Assembly: GCF_010015445.1 (NCBI RefSeq)
Contig: NC_053127.1
Location: forward strand, 24,778,745-24,842,744
Source: Perca fluviatilis
Lineage: Eukaryota > Chordata > Actinopteri > Perciformes > Percidae
DNA length: 64,000 bases
Direction: 5' to 3'
The notes under the pieces were generated by a model. It had not been told where the DNA came from, ran no database searches, and was given only the letters and a program-made list of their open reading frames with translations. The position numbers and the translations under genes were made by a program. Below, one piece after another: positions 12,956 through 25,688 of this stretch. How positions within the stretch are numbered: the first letter of the stretch is position 1; each line of letters opens with the position of its first letter.

Positions 12956-15900
12956 TAACTATAAATGCAACAAAGGCAGCTTTAAACTGCCTAATTACAA
13001 AACACTCTACTTAATAAGGGGAATGCCCTACATTATGTGTAATAATATGCAATTAATTAATAAAAATGGCATCAAACTTTCTGATAAAACATCCTAGTCA
13101 TATATTTTGAAGTTGGAAAGTTTACCCAGTTAGCGCTCCACTACATTTCTCTATCTGAAAACATTGCATGCTTTCAAAGAAGCATGAGCAGCAGAGCTTT
13201 TGCTACAAATGCATGTAACCTAACCTAACCACTGCCAGATCTTCCAAGAGAAAAAGGGCAGCGAGAAGTATTTCAGGGACTGAACATTTTCAAAGGTCTC
13301 CACCCAGCCTTGTCAAGACATCTGCAACCCTATTGAGAGGGGCATACAGGAGAGGTAAGAAGTGGAGGTTGCATGTCCATCAGCTGCACAAACACCTTCA
13401 TTAGGGTGGAAGGAAATGAAAACCTACAGGTGTACAGTGGGGTGTCTCGGGGCAGGTTAGACAAAAGAACAGGAGCTCTGGTCAGCGAGCAGACCGATGG
13501 CGTGGCAAGTCTCTGTAGGTGTCTGACGAAATTAATTAGGAGAGTGAATGGGAAATGTCTGTCAGACCACAGATCACGCTGTGAAAAATACCTTCCCCTA
13601 CTGTGATCTATTGATTGCCATTAAATGTTCCAGCTGCCACTCCATAAAATATTAATATTTAAAATCGGCCAGTTATAAAGTGAATTTCTTATTTTTATCA
13701 ACTAAATAACAGCTTACTGAAAGGACATCATTAATCACAGAAGGCAAATGCATTTACAGTAGGAAAGGAAACATCCTGTTTCAGGTTGTAATTGCACTCT
13801 TACTCTTTCCATGTTTCTCTTAAGCCTGCTTCATTTTAACTCACACTGCACCAGAATGTGACAGCTAATTCTATCACTCCAGTCTGAGAGGACAGACACT
13901 CATCCCGATGGGCTTGAGGGAGGAAAGGAGGGGTGGACTTCAACAATCATTCACTGGTCACTAAGCATATAGTAGTATTTAGACAGCTTTAGCATAATGC
14001 CACAGCTTAATGCGTGTTGGCTAATTTGCCAACAGGCTTGATGTGAACAATCTCTCTGCATGTTCTGGTTGGGCGCATGGCCTGATGGGATGGCACACCA
14101 TTAGCCCAGTCAGACTGCAGGGCCCTGCTGCTAACATTTTACAATGTGTAGTGAAGCATAACAAAGGAAAGGAGGGCTTCATCTTCCCATATTTGTGTGC
14201 TTTCCCAGCATGTTATGGTCAATGTGATGATAACACTGATACAAAAGCAATGCATATTAGTAAAGAAAAATTGCCTTGCAATTAGAGCTATGGGGTATTA
14301 GTATTTTCATAACACATCTATTATATATTCACATTCTCTATCAGGGTTGGTAATCACTTGTCTCAAACAGTTTAATTACAGCTTGGCAATGACTACTTAA
14401 CGTGATTAGATGTTATACCTTATTGTTGCGTGTGGCATATTACATCAATTATATTACGAGTTATTATTTTCATGAGGGTGCGGTGCTTGCATGTGATACA
14501 GGATGCAGTGAGGGCTGAGTGACAGGGACTTCTTAAAGACTTAATTTTACAAATAAAGTAATCAATATAAGCTACTGCACATCACGTCTCACCACACAGT
14601 GAGCTGTAAGGTCTTTTGCATAATTGCAATAAAAAAAGTGTATTGGCCTGACTGATTGAATTCAGACTTGGTAATTGCAGCATAAACAATGTAGTTGACT
14701 GTCACAGCTCCTGTGCCACTACGCTGTCAACAATCCAGATATTTTTCTAGTGTCTACTAGCATATCATGCAGATCCACAGCCTGCCGTGTAATTAGTATA
14801 ATTACATGGTGCGCATGTGTTACCTGTGGGGTAACACATACACACATACACTCTCACACACATGTGGAACACTACACATATTTTTCCATCCCTATGACCT
14901 GTCACTCAAAATCAGCCTCGATGGAAAAGATGCCCAGCTTCTCCATGCCTATCAGTCTCCACCGTCCATGGAAAATTCCCCACTCTTCCTCCTCCAAAAT
15001 GAAATACAAAAGTACTAAACAGACACCAACGTTAAACCTGCATCATTTCTTATAGCCACCTAAATCCCTGTTGATGCTGCTGTCCATCAATACGACCACC
15101 CGTACTCTCAGCCGAACCCCCACCCTTTGATCGACATTAACTCTGCAGCTGCCCGCCGCTGCGCTCTCAATCTTTCTTTCTCCCCCCAGTTACTCTTCCT
15201 CTCTACCAAGAGACCCTCCGCATGATTCCAGGCAAAGTCAATGTCTATATTTTGTCTCCCTTGTGCTACCAATATCCAGTACACTGCCCCATTCCTTACT
15301 GTTGTGTCTCACACACATCTAAGGCATATCAGAGTTGTAAATAGAGTGGAGCTTAAATGACAACAGTCTTGCTTTTCTGGGGATTTAGGGAGGGAAAAAA
15401 AGGAGCTGATTTGTGCAAAAGACTGCTGGCGAAGATAAAATGTTAGGCTTTGGATCTAAATTCCGCATGAATGCCTTTCCCTTTAGTGTGCATTATGATG
15501 GCAATGGACCATATCATAGTATTTGTTTTGCTTTAGAGCTGTCCCCTGTGATTTATGTTCCCCGAGTGCAAATTTTTCATGTAATGTTTCTGTCATGGAG
15601 AACGTAGGGGGTATTCTGGGGCTGAATATGAGAGATTTGTGTACACGTGTGCCTGTGTGTGTATGTGTGAGTTGGTGGTGAGGCACTTGTGGCAGTGCCA
15701 GTGTGTGACCGCAGGCCCCCCTGGCTAGGGAGCAGCGCCTGGAAAGGTTACCCAGCAGAGTGGCTTTTGTATGGTAATGTGACCTCCAGCTCCCTAAGGA
15801 GTCCCAACACCTGCCTAGCACCCCCACCAACCTCACATCTCCAACATGTTAACTGTTTTCCCTGATAGGAACATAACTGCCGTTCTGCTATCGCTTTGTG

Positions 15901-18044
15901 ATGTTATCGGATATTTACATTACGGCAATGATATCGTTTGCTAAATTTCTTTCTCTTGGTTGGAAGACCCATATGATAAATACAGTCACTAGCATTGCAA
16001 TATTACAGGGAATGATTTGAATACAATGTCAATGCCAGTGCAGATGCAGGAGGTTTATTATTATGTTAATGGTTTAATTTACTGTAACACCAACCATACC
16101 ATCAATATTAACAGAATAGTTAGCATGAACTTGATGCTTTAGGTCGGTAATAGCCGAGAAAAACTATGTAGCAATATGCATGCAGACAGGCCGACACCCC
16201 CCTAAACCTACAGACAACTGGCTGAGCATAGAGAGAGGGGCTCCAAAGCAATTATAGCAAATTAAATGAATGCCCTCAAGTTAAATAGTGTTAATAGTGT
16301 TCAGGGAGAAAAATTTGAGATGCAACTCACAGTGTGATGGCAAGATCTACTTAGATTGCTGAGTAGCAAACAGTAGCTTTAATTATATTCAAACCCTTTT
16401 AACAGAGAATCAATTCATAGCATGCTGTGACAGGTTCTCTTTGGAAATGGACTGAAAAGCAGTGCGCATCAAACTCATTTTTGGTGACACCAAAGTTAAC
16501 TTGTCTTAGCTCATAGTGAATAAACTCAGAGATGAATAAGTGATATCTGAGAACTGTTTTGTCCTGTATATAATGGAAAACAATGAAACAACTGGCAACC
16601 GGTGACACCTTCAGAGTTCTGCTCTGTGATTCAAGATGACAGTGATGAAAATGAAGAATAACATACGCTGTCAGGCATGAGATGATAATAAGAAATCATC
16701 CAAAAGAAGAAACCATACACACAGGCTCCACTGCATGTACAAGGTATGTGTATACTTTGTCTATTATTATGTATACATTGTCATATTAGGGCTCGTTGCT
16801 CACCACACAGTATTTTAAACTAAAAACAGCATTCAGAATACTGACTTCATGCTCCACACCCAGACACCCGCTGTGGTTCATGTCCTCTGTCTAAGACCAG
16901 TAGATCCTAACAAAAATCCACTCAATCCCTCCATTCAAGGTCTCAGAGCTGCTAGCCCTAGGCTGGTGCCTACACTTGTGTAAGTTGTCCAACCACCGAC
17001 CTCTATGCCCGAGGCAGCCTACCTACCGAACTCATTTCTCTATCTTCTCCCTGCTGAGCAGCATCACCAACCCTCCCCTCTCATTGCATTCACTCTGGAC
17101 TTATATATATTCAATAGCCTTGCACTGGCTATGGTTTCCCCCACATTACATGCATACTTAGGCATTGTCATGAAATATGACTTGAAGCCACATCCATATG
17201 TGTCATGTAAAAACCAATTCCCCTACAACACTTCTGTCTATTTATTTATCCATTAAAAAAACTTAATTATGAATGAATGTCACATTGAATAATTCATGTG
17301 CACCCCGGTGCCGTGAATAAATAGCTAGTACACCTTTGCTTCCTCCCCTTCAGTGTTCCTTCAACCCTTTTAGTAGCACCATGCACTACTGTAGGTTATT
17401 GGTCTTTCTCCCTCTGGAGGGTTCTTGCGCATTTAGTCCTTATTAAAATCCCTATGGCATATAAACACACACACAGCGACGCATGCACACACTCACACAC
17501 ACACACAGGCCAAGGACCGTCTGCTGGTACAAACCATTTATTAAAGCTCCTGTGAAGGTCCTGGCAGTCAGCCAGAGGGAGACATGACTTTGGATCCCAT
17601 TCATGTCCACATCAGCAGAGTAAAATGTTTCTAGGTGTTGATCCATGACAGCCATTATTGCTGCAATCCAGTTTTATCACTGTCAAATTCTACAAAAGGG
17701 AAAAAAAGTCCTTTTTCTGCACTTTAACAGATTGTCAATACAGTTCAACAAATCCAAACAGCTGCTGAGGGAGTTTATTTGCTTTTGAAGACATGTTTTG
17801 AATAGGGAGAGGAGAAACTGAACCATTGTCATCTTGTCTCCACAGGGCCACAGCCACCCTGAAATTGTATAAAATAATGGAAAAATTTAACCTTTAAATA
17901 GACCTTATCCAAAACACATTACATAATAATGTTTGAATCCACAATGTTTGGACAAATATTGAAAGAAAAAAGGTTTCCCACATATACCAAAAATCAAGAA
18001 TTTGATATTTCTCGCATTGCCAAACCTACGTCCACAACGCTGCA

Positions 18045-18450
18045 CAGTAGGGTCTGGCTAGTCCACACAGCATTCCGTGATGGGAGAAAAACGTGCTCTG
18101 GTTTATTGGCATTCCTTTAAACCAATCAGAATCATCATGGGCGGCGCGAAGCTCTGCACGTAGCCGCTGCAAAATAGCCTCGGGAAGGAACTTGTTTTGG
18201 CGGAACGTGTACGTTTAAAGGTTGTTTTAGTTGTGCAACAGAAAACTCAGATTGGACAGATAGTCTAGCTAGCTGTCTGGATTTACCCTGCAGAGATCTG
18301 AGGAGCAGTTAACCAGTCCTCAGAAATCCACCGCAGTTTAAAATTCCAAGACAAAGAAATCAGCAAAAAAGACATGCATCCAGCGGAATTTCCTGCGGCA
18401 CCGGAGCAATCCCGGAAGTGGAACGTCGTGGGTGTAGACTAGGCCAAGGT
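18045..18450. mobile_element. Fish interspersed repeat, probably a non-autonomous DNA transposon
   Basis: The segment contains long blocks I recognise as a common teleost repeat: AGCCTCGGGAAGGAACTTG, ACTCAGATTGGACAGATAG, CTGCAGAGATCTGAGGAGCA and GGCACCGGAGCAATCCCGGA. Its ends, GGCTAGTCCACAC and GTGTAGACTAGGCC, are inverted copies with small differences, suggesting terminal inverted repeats. I could not identify a target duplication, so the superfamily is left open. It is GC-richer than its surroundings. Confidence 0.65.
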
Positions 18451-19190
18451 TATCCTAGTGGTCAGGGTATCTACGGTCAAAGCTAATTCATGGCTGGGGC
18501 CCTGAATAACTCAAAGCTTAGAAGAGTTTAAATGTGCATTTAACCAAGAAAAATACAAAGCAAAGAGAAAGTGAGACAGACAGATTATGTAATGCTGTAG
18601 TGTTGAGAGGCAAGAGAAAATCCTGCAGCGAATTACTGCTGGGCAATAATTAGTATTAATCTTACCATTTATCAACTTCCAGTGGAATTGTGTTATGTTC
18701 ATATGATCATACAATATAATACATTTTCCAATCAAATTGTGTTAGTTAGTTACAAAATAGTTATAGATACCAGTCTGTCTACTGCAAAGCAAAACATTAG
18801 AACACAGCTTTAATGCAGTGAACATTTGTGTGTGACTTTGCAATCATTTGCTATGTTAATAAATACATCTATATAGAAAAACAATCTTCGATTTAAACCA
18901 TATCAGCCTTACAGTCAAGAAAACTCTCTAATTTATATTGTAAATAGAAATCATGATATTATGCATGTCAAATTCTTCGCATATGTACGGTACTGATCTC
19001 CTTAGATCAGTGGCTGTGTTGTGAAGAAACCTTACAATCTTTGTAATTAATCTGCATCACTCAAACAAAAATCTATTGGACTAAATGCCAGCTCAGGTGT
19101 TTAAACCAGTATAAAAACTGATCTGGCTTGCCTAATCTTTTACACACAAAACACCAGTCTTTCAGATATTACTTTGTGCATCTGCCATCA

Positions 19191-19199
19191 ACGCACGCG

Positions 19200-19247
<48 letters not shown>
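19191..19247 (+). repeat. (CG)n(AC)n compound tract
   Basis: About seven CG units (CGCACGCGCGCGCGCGC) run directly into about twenty AC units. Alternating purine-pyrimidine with a CG core is the classic Z-DNA-prone sequence. Confidence 0.95.
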
Positions 19248-19249
<2 letters not shown>

Positions 19250-22200
19250 TAAGAAAAGAACTGCCCCGAATAGCTAAACAGTACTTAGAACCAGTCCCAT
19301 CAAACTATCACCATACATTATTACCATGGGTGACATCAGGTAATACCATCAATTCATTCTTCATTCACTGACAGGCAAATATCGTATTTAATTCAGAATT
19401 GCAGAGAGGGAGTGATTGTGCAGCCCAGGGGTGCAATAATCATTAAGGGGCATGAAACTATACAATCCTAATTTACAACTTCTTCATCGCCTCGATTCTG
19501 TGTAGAAGGAATGATCTACAACAAGGTGGTCTGTTTCAGCGGTCAAATGAGGTCTAATGCATTTGGTAGAGGCTGATAACAGTGCTTCACTTTCACAGCG
19601 CACACTCGCAGGGAATTACAGGGCTGCAGAGAGGCGAATGTCTGAGTGCTTTAGTTAAAACCAGGGGTAAATGCTATCTCGTGCTTACATACTCCCTGAT
19701 CCATGCACACTGAGGCTGCCTGATCGTTTCAGAGCTCGGTCCATTTACATTTTCACTTGACACGGTCACTCATACTGTATATTCTGCTTTACAGAAATCG
19801 ATTGCACAGCCAAAGGCCTCTCCTTTTCTACAGAGGACTGGTCTCTAGCCAAGCCTTACCTGGATTGAGAGATATAAGGATGAAAGGATTGGGTGCACCG
19901 GGACCATTGCCGTGGGGGAGAGATTTTAGCGCAGGCTTGAACATGTTCACGTAATGCTTTACAGGGGATGGGTATGGAACCTCTCTGGGGAGGAGCAAGG
20001 AAGCAAATATTGTGCAAGTATCTATTAGCTTTTTGGTAACTGCCGCCCGCCATCTGAGAGGCTGCATGAGCCCTCAATGGCTTATCTACCCAGTCGAACG
20101 TAGGGGGCCTGCCAAAAAGCTTTCTCTCTCTGTCTCTATTGCTCCAGCTGAGACATCTCTGATTTCTCTTCATTAGGAGTGCTGTTCTTTTAACATGGCT
20201 ACCCAGCAAATCCAACATTACACCCACAAAGGGCACCATGACCAGTTGCCCTGTCACTTTCTTGCCCACTAACTACTTCCACACTGGAGGAGAGAATCTG
20301 AACCAGCGCTTCCCAGCGTCAGTGTGGCACAGCCTCAGCCAGCCACTGTTCATCACCCTCACAGTGAAGGCTAAATATGAACACACATATGAATATATGA
20401 ATAAATGAACAAGTGGTTATTGTTATTCACCTGCACGCACTCTGCCGAGCCTGCAAAGTCTTTTGTTTGGAGCCTGTAGTTCTGCTGAGCATGGGCTTTC
20501 TGACAGAATGTCTGAAGTGGGGCAGAGGGGAGTGGGAGCACAGGTGTTCCTGGGTGGCTCTTTTACAGAGAAAGAATGACCTGTGTCTGCAAATGCCCCC
20601 TCTGTCTGTCTTCGGAGCTTCCTGCTATGCCCCCGTGCCCTCTTTGTTCAGTAGCTACCATGCTGGCATTAAGACCTGCCATTTGCCCAGATGGTGGACA
20701 GCAGGGGCCCCCCCCACACTTCCTATGTCAGTGAAGTGCTGCCCCCCTGAGTGTGTCTGAGATGCAGCTTTGGCCCATATGCCCAGCTGAGAAAAAAAAA
20801 CTTCTAGAGCAGAGAGATACGCCTCTGTACTGCCCAAGACAACAAAGGTAGGCAGACATATACAAACATCTGACCTTCTTATTGTTGCCTTGTCTTTGTT
20901 ATTTTATCTCAAAACAATGTCATCTCAACAGTAACAACTGTCTTGAAGGATCCACAAGCTACTTCAGCATTATTCTTGAGGGTATACACCCATCCAAACA
21001 CCTTTAACTGGTCTAAAGCTGGCATGGTGACACTGGCATGAAGGGATCATAAACACACCAACATGTTTATGATTTGGCCTCTAACACCTTCTTGTTTTGG
21101 AAAGGAGTATCACGTATTAGTAAGTCTGCATATGGCAATAGGTGAACTTGTATTCAAATGTAATCATAAGGACATGCTTAAGATAGAAACTGACTGCATT
21201 TCGAGTTCCATCACTCCTCTTTTGGTGTGGTTATGTTGCCGATTTAGTATTGTATACAAGATGTGTTTAGTCTTGGGCACTGTGTTAAATTACATTATTT
21301 ATTATGACTTTTTTTTTTTTTATTCGGTTAGTCAAAACAAAGAATATCACTGTGAGGTTTGGGACACTATTGAAAGCCAAAACATTGAACCACCATTGCT
21401 CTAAATGAAATCCGCTGTTTACATGCATTAGTAAATTTGGAGTGAATGCAGTAGATACCATTTTTGTGCCTGTCATTTTACAAATTTCATAAGCACTTAG
21501 CGGCTAGCAGTGCTGTCTATTGAGTATGGGATGAAAGCTGGGATAAGTGGCTTTGTGCCTACTGCTACACATCAGGCTCTTCAAGTTCATAATGTCATAC
21601 TGACACCAGGAGACAGGTAGTGCCAGGGGTGATGCCCAGGAGTGAAGGGAAGGTCAGCGAAGCTTCACAACCAAACTGGTGCTGATGCCACAGCATGTAT
21701 GGCTCAAGTGCTTGGCAGTGCATCTTAACAACAAAATGTGACATTTTTAGAAGCTGTCAAATTGCAGTCTAAAAAGCGGTCTTGACTGGGGACCGGGCCA
21801 GAGCACCGCTGCAGGGCTTTCAATCTGCCCGTAATGGGAAAGATGGAAGAAGATAAGATTCCAATTCAGCCATTTGTGCACGGCCCAATGTGATCACACT
21901 GCAATCCGACAGGGCATTTGGGGAGTTGAGAGAATTCTTAAAGAGACAGAATATTTTCAAGTACGGCTTGATACTCACATCAATTCCATCACTGCTCTTA
22001 ATTGTTCAGCTCACTGAAAGTAAGTTATGTAATCTGGTGGCATTACCGATTCTCAATCAGAACGTCTAGATGACAACGTGACAGCATGGGGAATATTACG
22101 CCACCGTGACAAAGAAAGTGGCACATTTTCATATGAGGAAACACATCATATATTTATATATATCGTTTTGCTATTTTATTTTGGTTTCTTAATGCTTAAT

Positions 22201-23302
22201 GTTGTGTAGTTGAATGATTTGTCTTATTTCAACAAGTGAATCATAGTACTGCCGTAGCTGCACTACATTTATTTCTTTGAGGAATCGATGCAATTCAGTG
22301 TTATCTAATTCTCGCAAACCAGGAACAAGTGATTTCAAACACTGCAGCAAAAAGAACACAGTTACACTGACAGAGAAAACTGCTTGCAACATGTTCAAAT
22401 ATACAGTACTTTGATTATAGCTAAGCTCTTATGTTAAATAACTTAACTCTTCTCTTATGAACTTCACTTATTTAGTCCCTCCTGTTTGTGATTCCACCCT
22501 GCCGCTGTTCGCTAAACTGAGCAGTGTTGCCAAGTTACTATGGAACCACGGTGTTCTCACATTAATGTATTCTCATTAATGTTGTTTTTTTAGAAATGTG
22601 AACACCTGTGGAGAAATAAATTCAATTGCACAAGAGTAACAGCCTCTTTGGACCAAGCAACAAAATGTGGCTCAATTTAAAACAGACGATCGTTTATCCA
22701 GTACGACCCCTGGGCATTGTAACCTTAATCATATGAACACAGGCAATGCTCTGAAGGGGAAGGGGAGTGTAGGCTTATAGGCAGCACACCTTGATAACTG
22801 CAGCTTCTGCTGTGACATTGTCACGACCACGCATGTAAGGTGGAAATATCTTGTCTGTGTCCTTAAAGAGATGTGCATTAATAAACATACGTCTAACATG
22901 GTGTAGTGTGTGGTGCATAAGGATGAATGCATTAAGGTGCATTCCAGTTACACTGTGCAGATACAGGAGCAGTGTTGGGCTCGACATGAAGCAACACTGC
23001 TGAACACAAAGAACGCAAAGATGTAAGGGCCATTTCAGATTTTTAATTAGCCACTCAAAGAATAAGCAATCACGTATATTTGTTTTCTTTTGTACTATTA
23101 ATAACAAAAAAAAAATAATAATAACTTTGCTTCGGCACTCTGCCAAACTACACCATCGGGGTATCATGCCTCTTAACTCCCCATGCACAAATACACGCTG
23201 TCTAAATCCCCATCAACTATTTTTAATTAATCTTCAAGATTCATTTTGTCGCTCTGGCTTGTCTTCATAAAGGGGCACTGAGATTGGGCCTCAAATACAA
23301 AG

Positions 23303-23308
<6 letters not shown>

Positions 23309-23351
<43 letters not shown>
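23309..23351 (+). repeat. (GA)n microsatellite, 43 bp
   Basis: A pure GA run is bounded by A-rich purine sequence (AGAAAAAA and AAAAAAGAAAG), making a longer all-purine strand. Confidence 0.97.
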
Positions 23352-23354
<3 letters not shown>

Positions 23355-24687
23355 AAGAAAGATTTCTTTTAGCCAATCTAAATTCTCACATTTTTCCAAC
23401 AAAAAGCTCATGAGTTGCTGAAACAATACCCTCTTATCTGCAGGACTGAAATGTTCGCTCTGTCTCTCTTTTATTAGGCCATATTCAACCTGTGGCCATT
23501 GAGAACACAGCCTGCAGAAGCTGCTTTGTGCTGCCAGGAGATAGTGCTACTGGTGGCTGTTGGTTTTCGACTCACCCTTATAGCTTTACCCATCAAGTCT
23601 AGTTTACAAACACCAACAAACCATTGTATCATCACTCATTGTGGCATCCTGCGGTGGTGTTATGTTAACATATCCTGCTGTTTATTGCTGCTTGGACTGA
23701 GTGAGACCGTTAAGACAGATGTGTCCAGTCTCCTAGCAGTATACTACACATCAGTGCAAAAGTCTGATCAGCACTGCCCAACAATTTAGCGGGGAGAGAA
23801 CAAAAGGAGAGGATTAAAAAGCTATATTTGTATGTTGCAGAAGGCTTATGTTGACAGTCAGCATCAAAGGATTGTCTTCCATGTCCTCTCAGCCCTTGTC
23901 AAATTGTCATCGAACCTTCCTGAAAATCAAAGAAACCTTTCACACACTTTCTGTGGCATCAACTCCCTATTTGTCTCTTTCAATAACACATGCACATTTC
24001 ATCTTGAAAGGAAAAAAAAAACTGTCTGCTTTTTTGGGGGCTCTCCAAAGACATACCACTGAACTACATTCAGCCTCCCGCACATCTCCTCAAACAGACT
24101 TTATTCTCGGTTAATGCTATGGGGGACAGTAAAGAGGTAGCATGCTGAAAGAGACAGCCAAAGACCTGAAAGAGAAGGATGACGAGAATATGGAAGTAAT
24201 AAATGATCCCGATGACCCCATTACTGAGCTACGTAGTTGTAACAATCTAATTTGAGGCCCCCAACATAAACCAGGACCAGGATGTCTAAGCTGACTGGGC
24301 CTTCTTAGCTCACAGTCTCATTTTTCTCTAACGAGTGCTCCACCACTGGTTAAGTAATGACGTGAAGGCAGAGTTTGAAATGTGAGCTCAAAGAAGGAAA
24401 TGCACGTTCCTCTAATCTCTTTCAGATAGGGCCGGAAAAAGCCTGCTCAATGTTGCATTTGGCTGCTTTGTGTTTTGAGTGAAGGATCACACTAGAACTT
24501 CTGACAGTAGAAATATGCTGCCTTCTGAAGTGAAGAGCGTTTTGAACAAAATACATCAACAAGCTTAAACTTTATCTACAAACAGACTTGTGTCAGAAAG
24601 GTTACATACTCTTAATTTCGTGAATTTCTGGGGTCAGTGTAAATGATTCAAAGCCACCACTTCTTTTCTAACTTCTTTTTTTTTTAA

Positions 24688-25684
24688 CCTTTGTGTTTTC
24701 TTGCACTTGTTGTCCTCCCGGGTCAAAACTGATCCGGTCTGTTTTGCCTACTATTAAAGCATAAAGTATAAATGATCACCCAATTCTATTTTACACCTTC
24801 TAGACAACTTAATTCCAACTCATTACCACTAGTATTACACTTATTTTTGTAATTTATGGTGAATAAACTTAATTTACATGAAATAATACCTAATTATTTT
24901 CATTATAGTTAAGATCAGATGAATCTATGTTTATGGATAATCACTGACTGGTATATGTTAGTGATTAGTCAGGATACTGTTTGGAAACCATTTTCTTATT
25001 TTTAATCACAGCAAATAATCACACCTGGTGTCTTCCCGGGTGTTTATAAAGCATATACAATTATAATTTATCACTCAATTCTGTGTTACCACTTTTATCC
25101 ATCTTCATTCCAACTCGTCACAACTAGTTTAAAACTTATTTTTTCCATTCATGGTCAACAGACCTCCTTTACATGAAATTATACCTTATTTCTGAGTAAA
25201 ATGAGGAGAGATTATTAGTTGTTTTGGACTAATGGCTGGTATGTGACAATTATTAGCCAGGATATCCCCAGGTCAAAATTAACTGATGCAATTGTATTCA
25301 CAAACAACAGAGAGCTAACAAAAAGGACAAAACTAATTTACGGGAAATTGTCTTGTCCCCATTTAGGAAAAGACACATCAAAGTGTGTGCATGTGTGTGT
25401 GGGTGTTTGTGTGTGTCTCCGGATGTGCATTTGTGTGTGTGTGTGTGTGTGTTCATCTGCTGTAAAGCACAATAGTGCCCCATTGCACCACCGGGTCAAA
25501 ATTGACCCGGGAAGACCACAAATGCTATAAAATTAAACACCCAAAATCCAATGAAAGTAGTGATCATTAATTTTACTTGCGGTCATTGGGAACCACCCAT
25601 GTTATTTTTGGTTGATTTGGTTGAAAGAAACCCATATTTCTGATAAAGAAACGGGTAAAATTTGACCCGGAGACAACAAGAAGG
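24688..25684. mobile_element. TTAA-flanked ~1-kb non-autonomous element with internal tandem units
   Basis: The left part reads CTTGTTGTCCTCCCGGGTCA and the right part, reversed, CCTTCTTGTTGTCTCCGGGT; TTAA occurs at both edges (24684-24687, 25685-25688). Inside, a segment near 24780-24980 recurs about 295 bp later near 25075-25270 with the same motif order (CAATTCT, CATTCCAACTC or AATTCCAACTC, TTTACATGAAAT, GGCTGGTAT or GACTGGTAT). CCGGGTCAAAATTGACCCGG at 25492-25511 is a near-perfect palindrome. The exact ends are less certain because the left end carries extra bases relative to the right. Confidence 0.55.
25380..25452 (+). repeat. Imperfect (GT)n tract inside the TTAA element
   Basis: GTGTGT runs are interrupted by CATG, GGTGTTT and CTCCGGATGTGCATTT. 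The tract lies between the second tandem unit and the CCGGGTCA palindrome. Confidence 0.85.
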
Positions 25685-25688
25685 TTAA

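Larger units (their letters stand above)
8791..18044. other. Intronic sequence, no gene seen (8791-18044)
   Basis: It contains a T-rich low-complexity patch at 10111-10144, an A17 run at about 11057-11073, the AT tract and the minus-strand SINE. The rest shows no gene or recognised repeat; frames near 9716-10083, 13373, 14750 and 15483 look like chance. Confidence 0.5.
18451..24687. other. Intronic sequence, no gene seen (18451-24687)
   Basis: Besides the CG/AC and GA tracts, a small perfect hairpin lies at 18992-19011 (ACTGATCT, loop CCTT, AGATCAGT). Frames at 19856-20269, 20413-20760 and 22189-22398 lack recognisable motifs. Confidence 0.5.

Noticed and set aside
18992..19011. Perfect 8-bp stem hairpin ACTGATCT...AGATCAGT
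   Set aside because: Too short, with no T-run or family context; expected by chance in 64 kb.
19856..20269. 137-codon minus-strand frame
   Set aside because: No recognisable motif and overlapped by other equally long frames on both strands.
22189..22398. Minus-strand frame with a somewhat protein-like segment (LRELDNTELHRFLKEINVVQ)
   Set aside because: Interesting in texture, but short, with no known family, start context or splice sites I could support.
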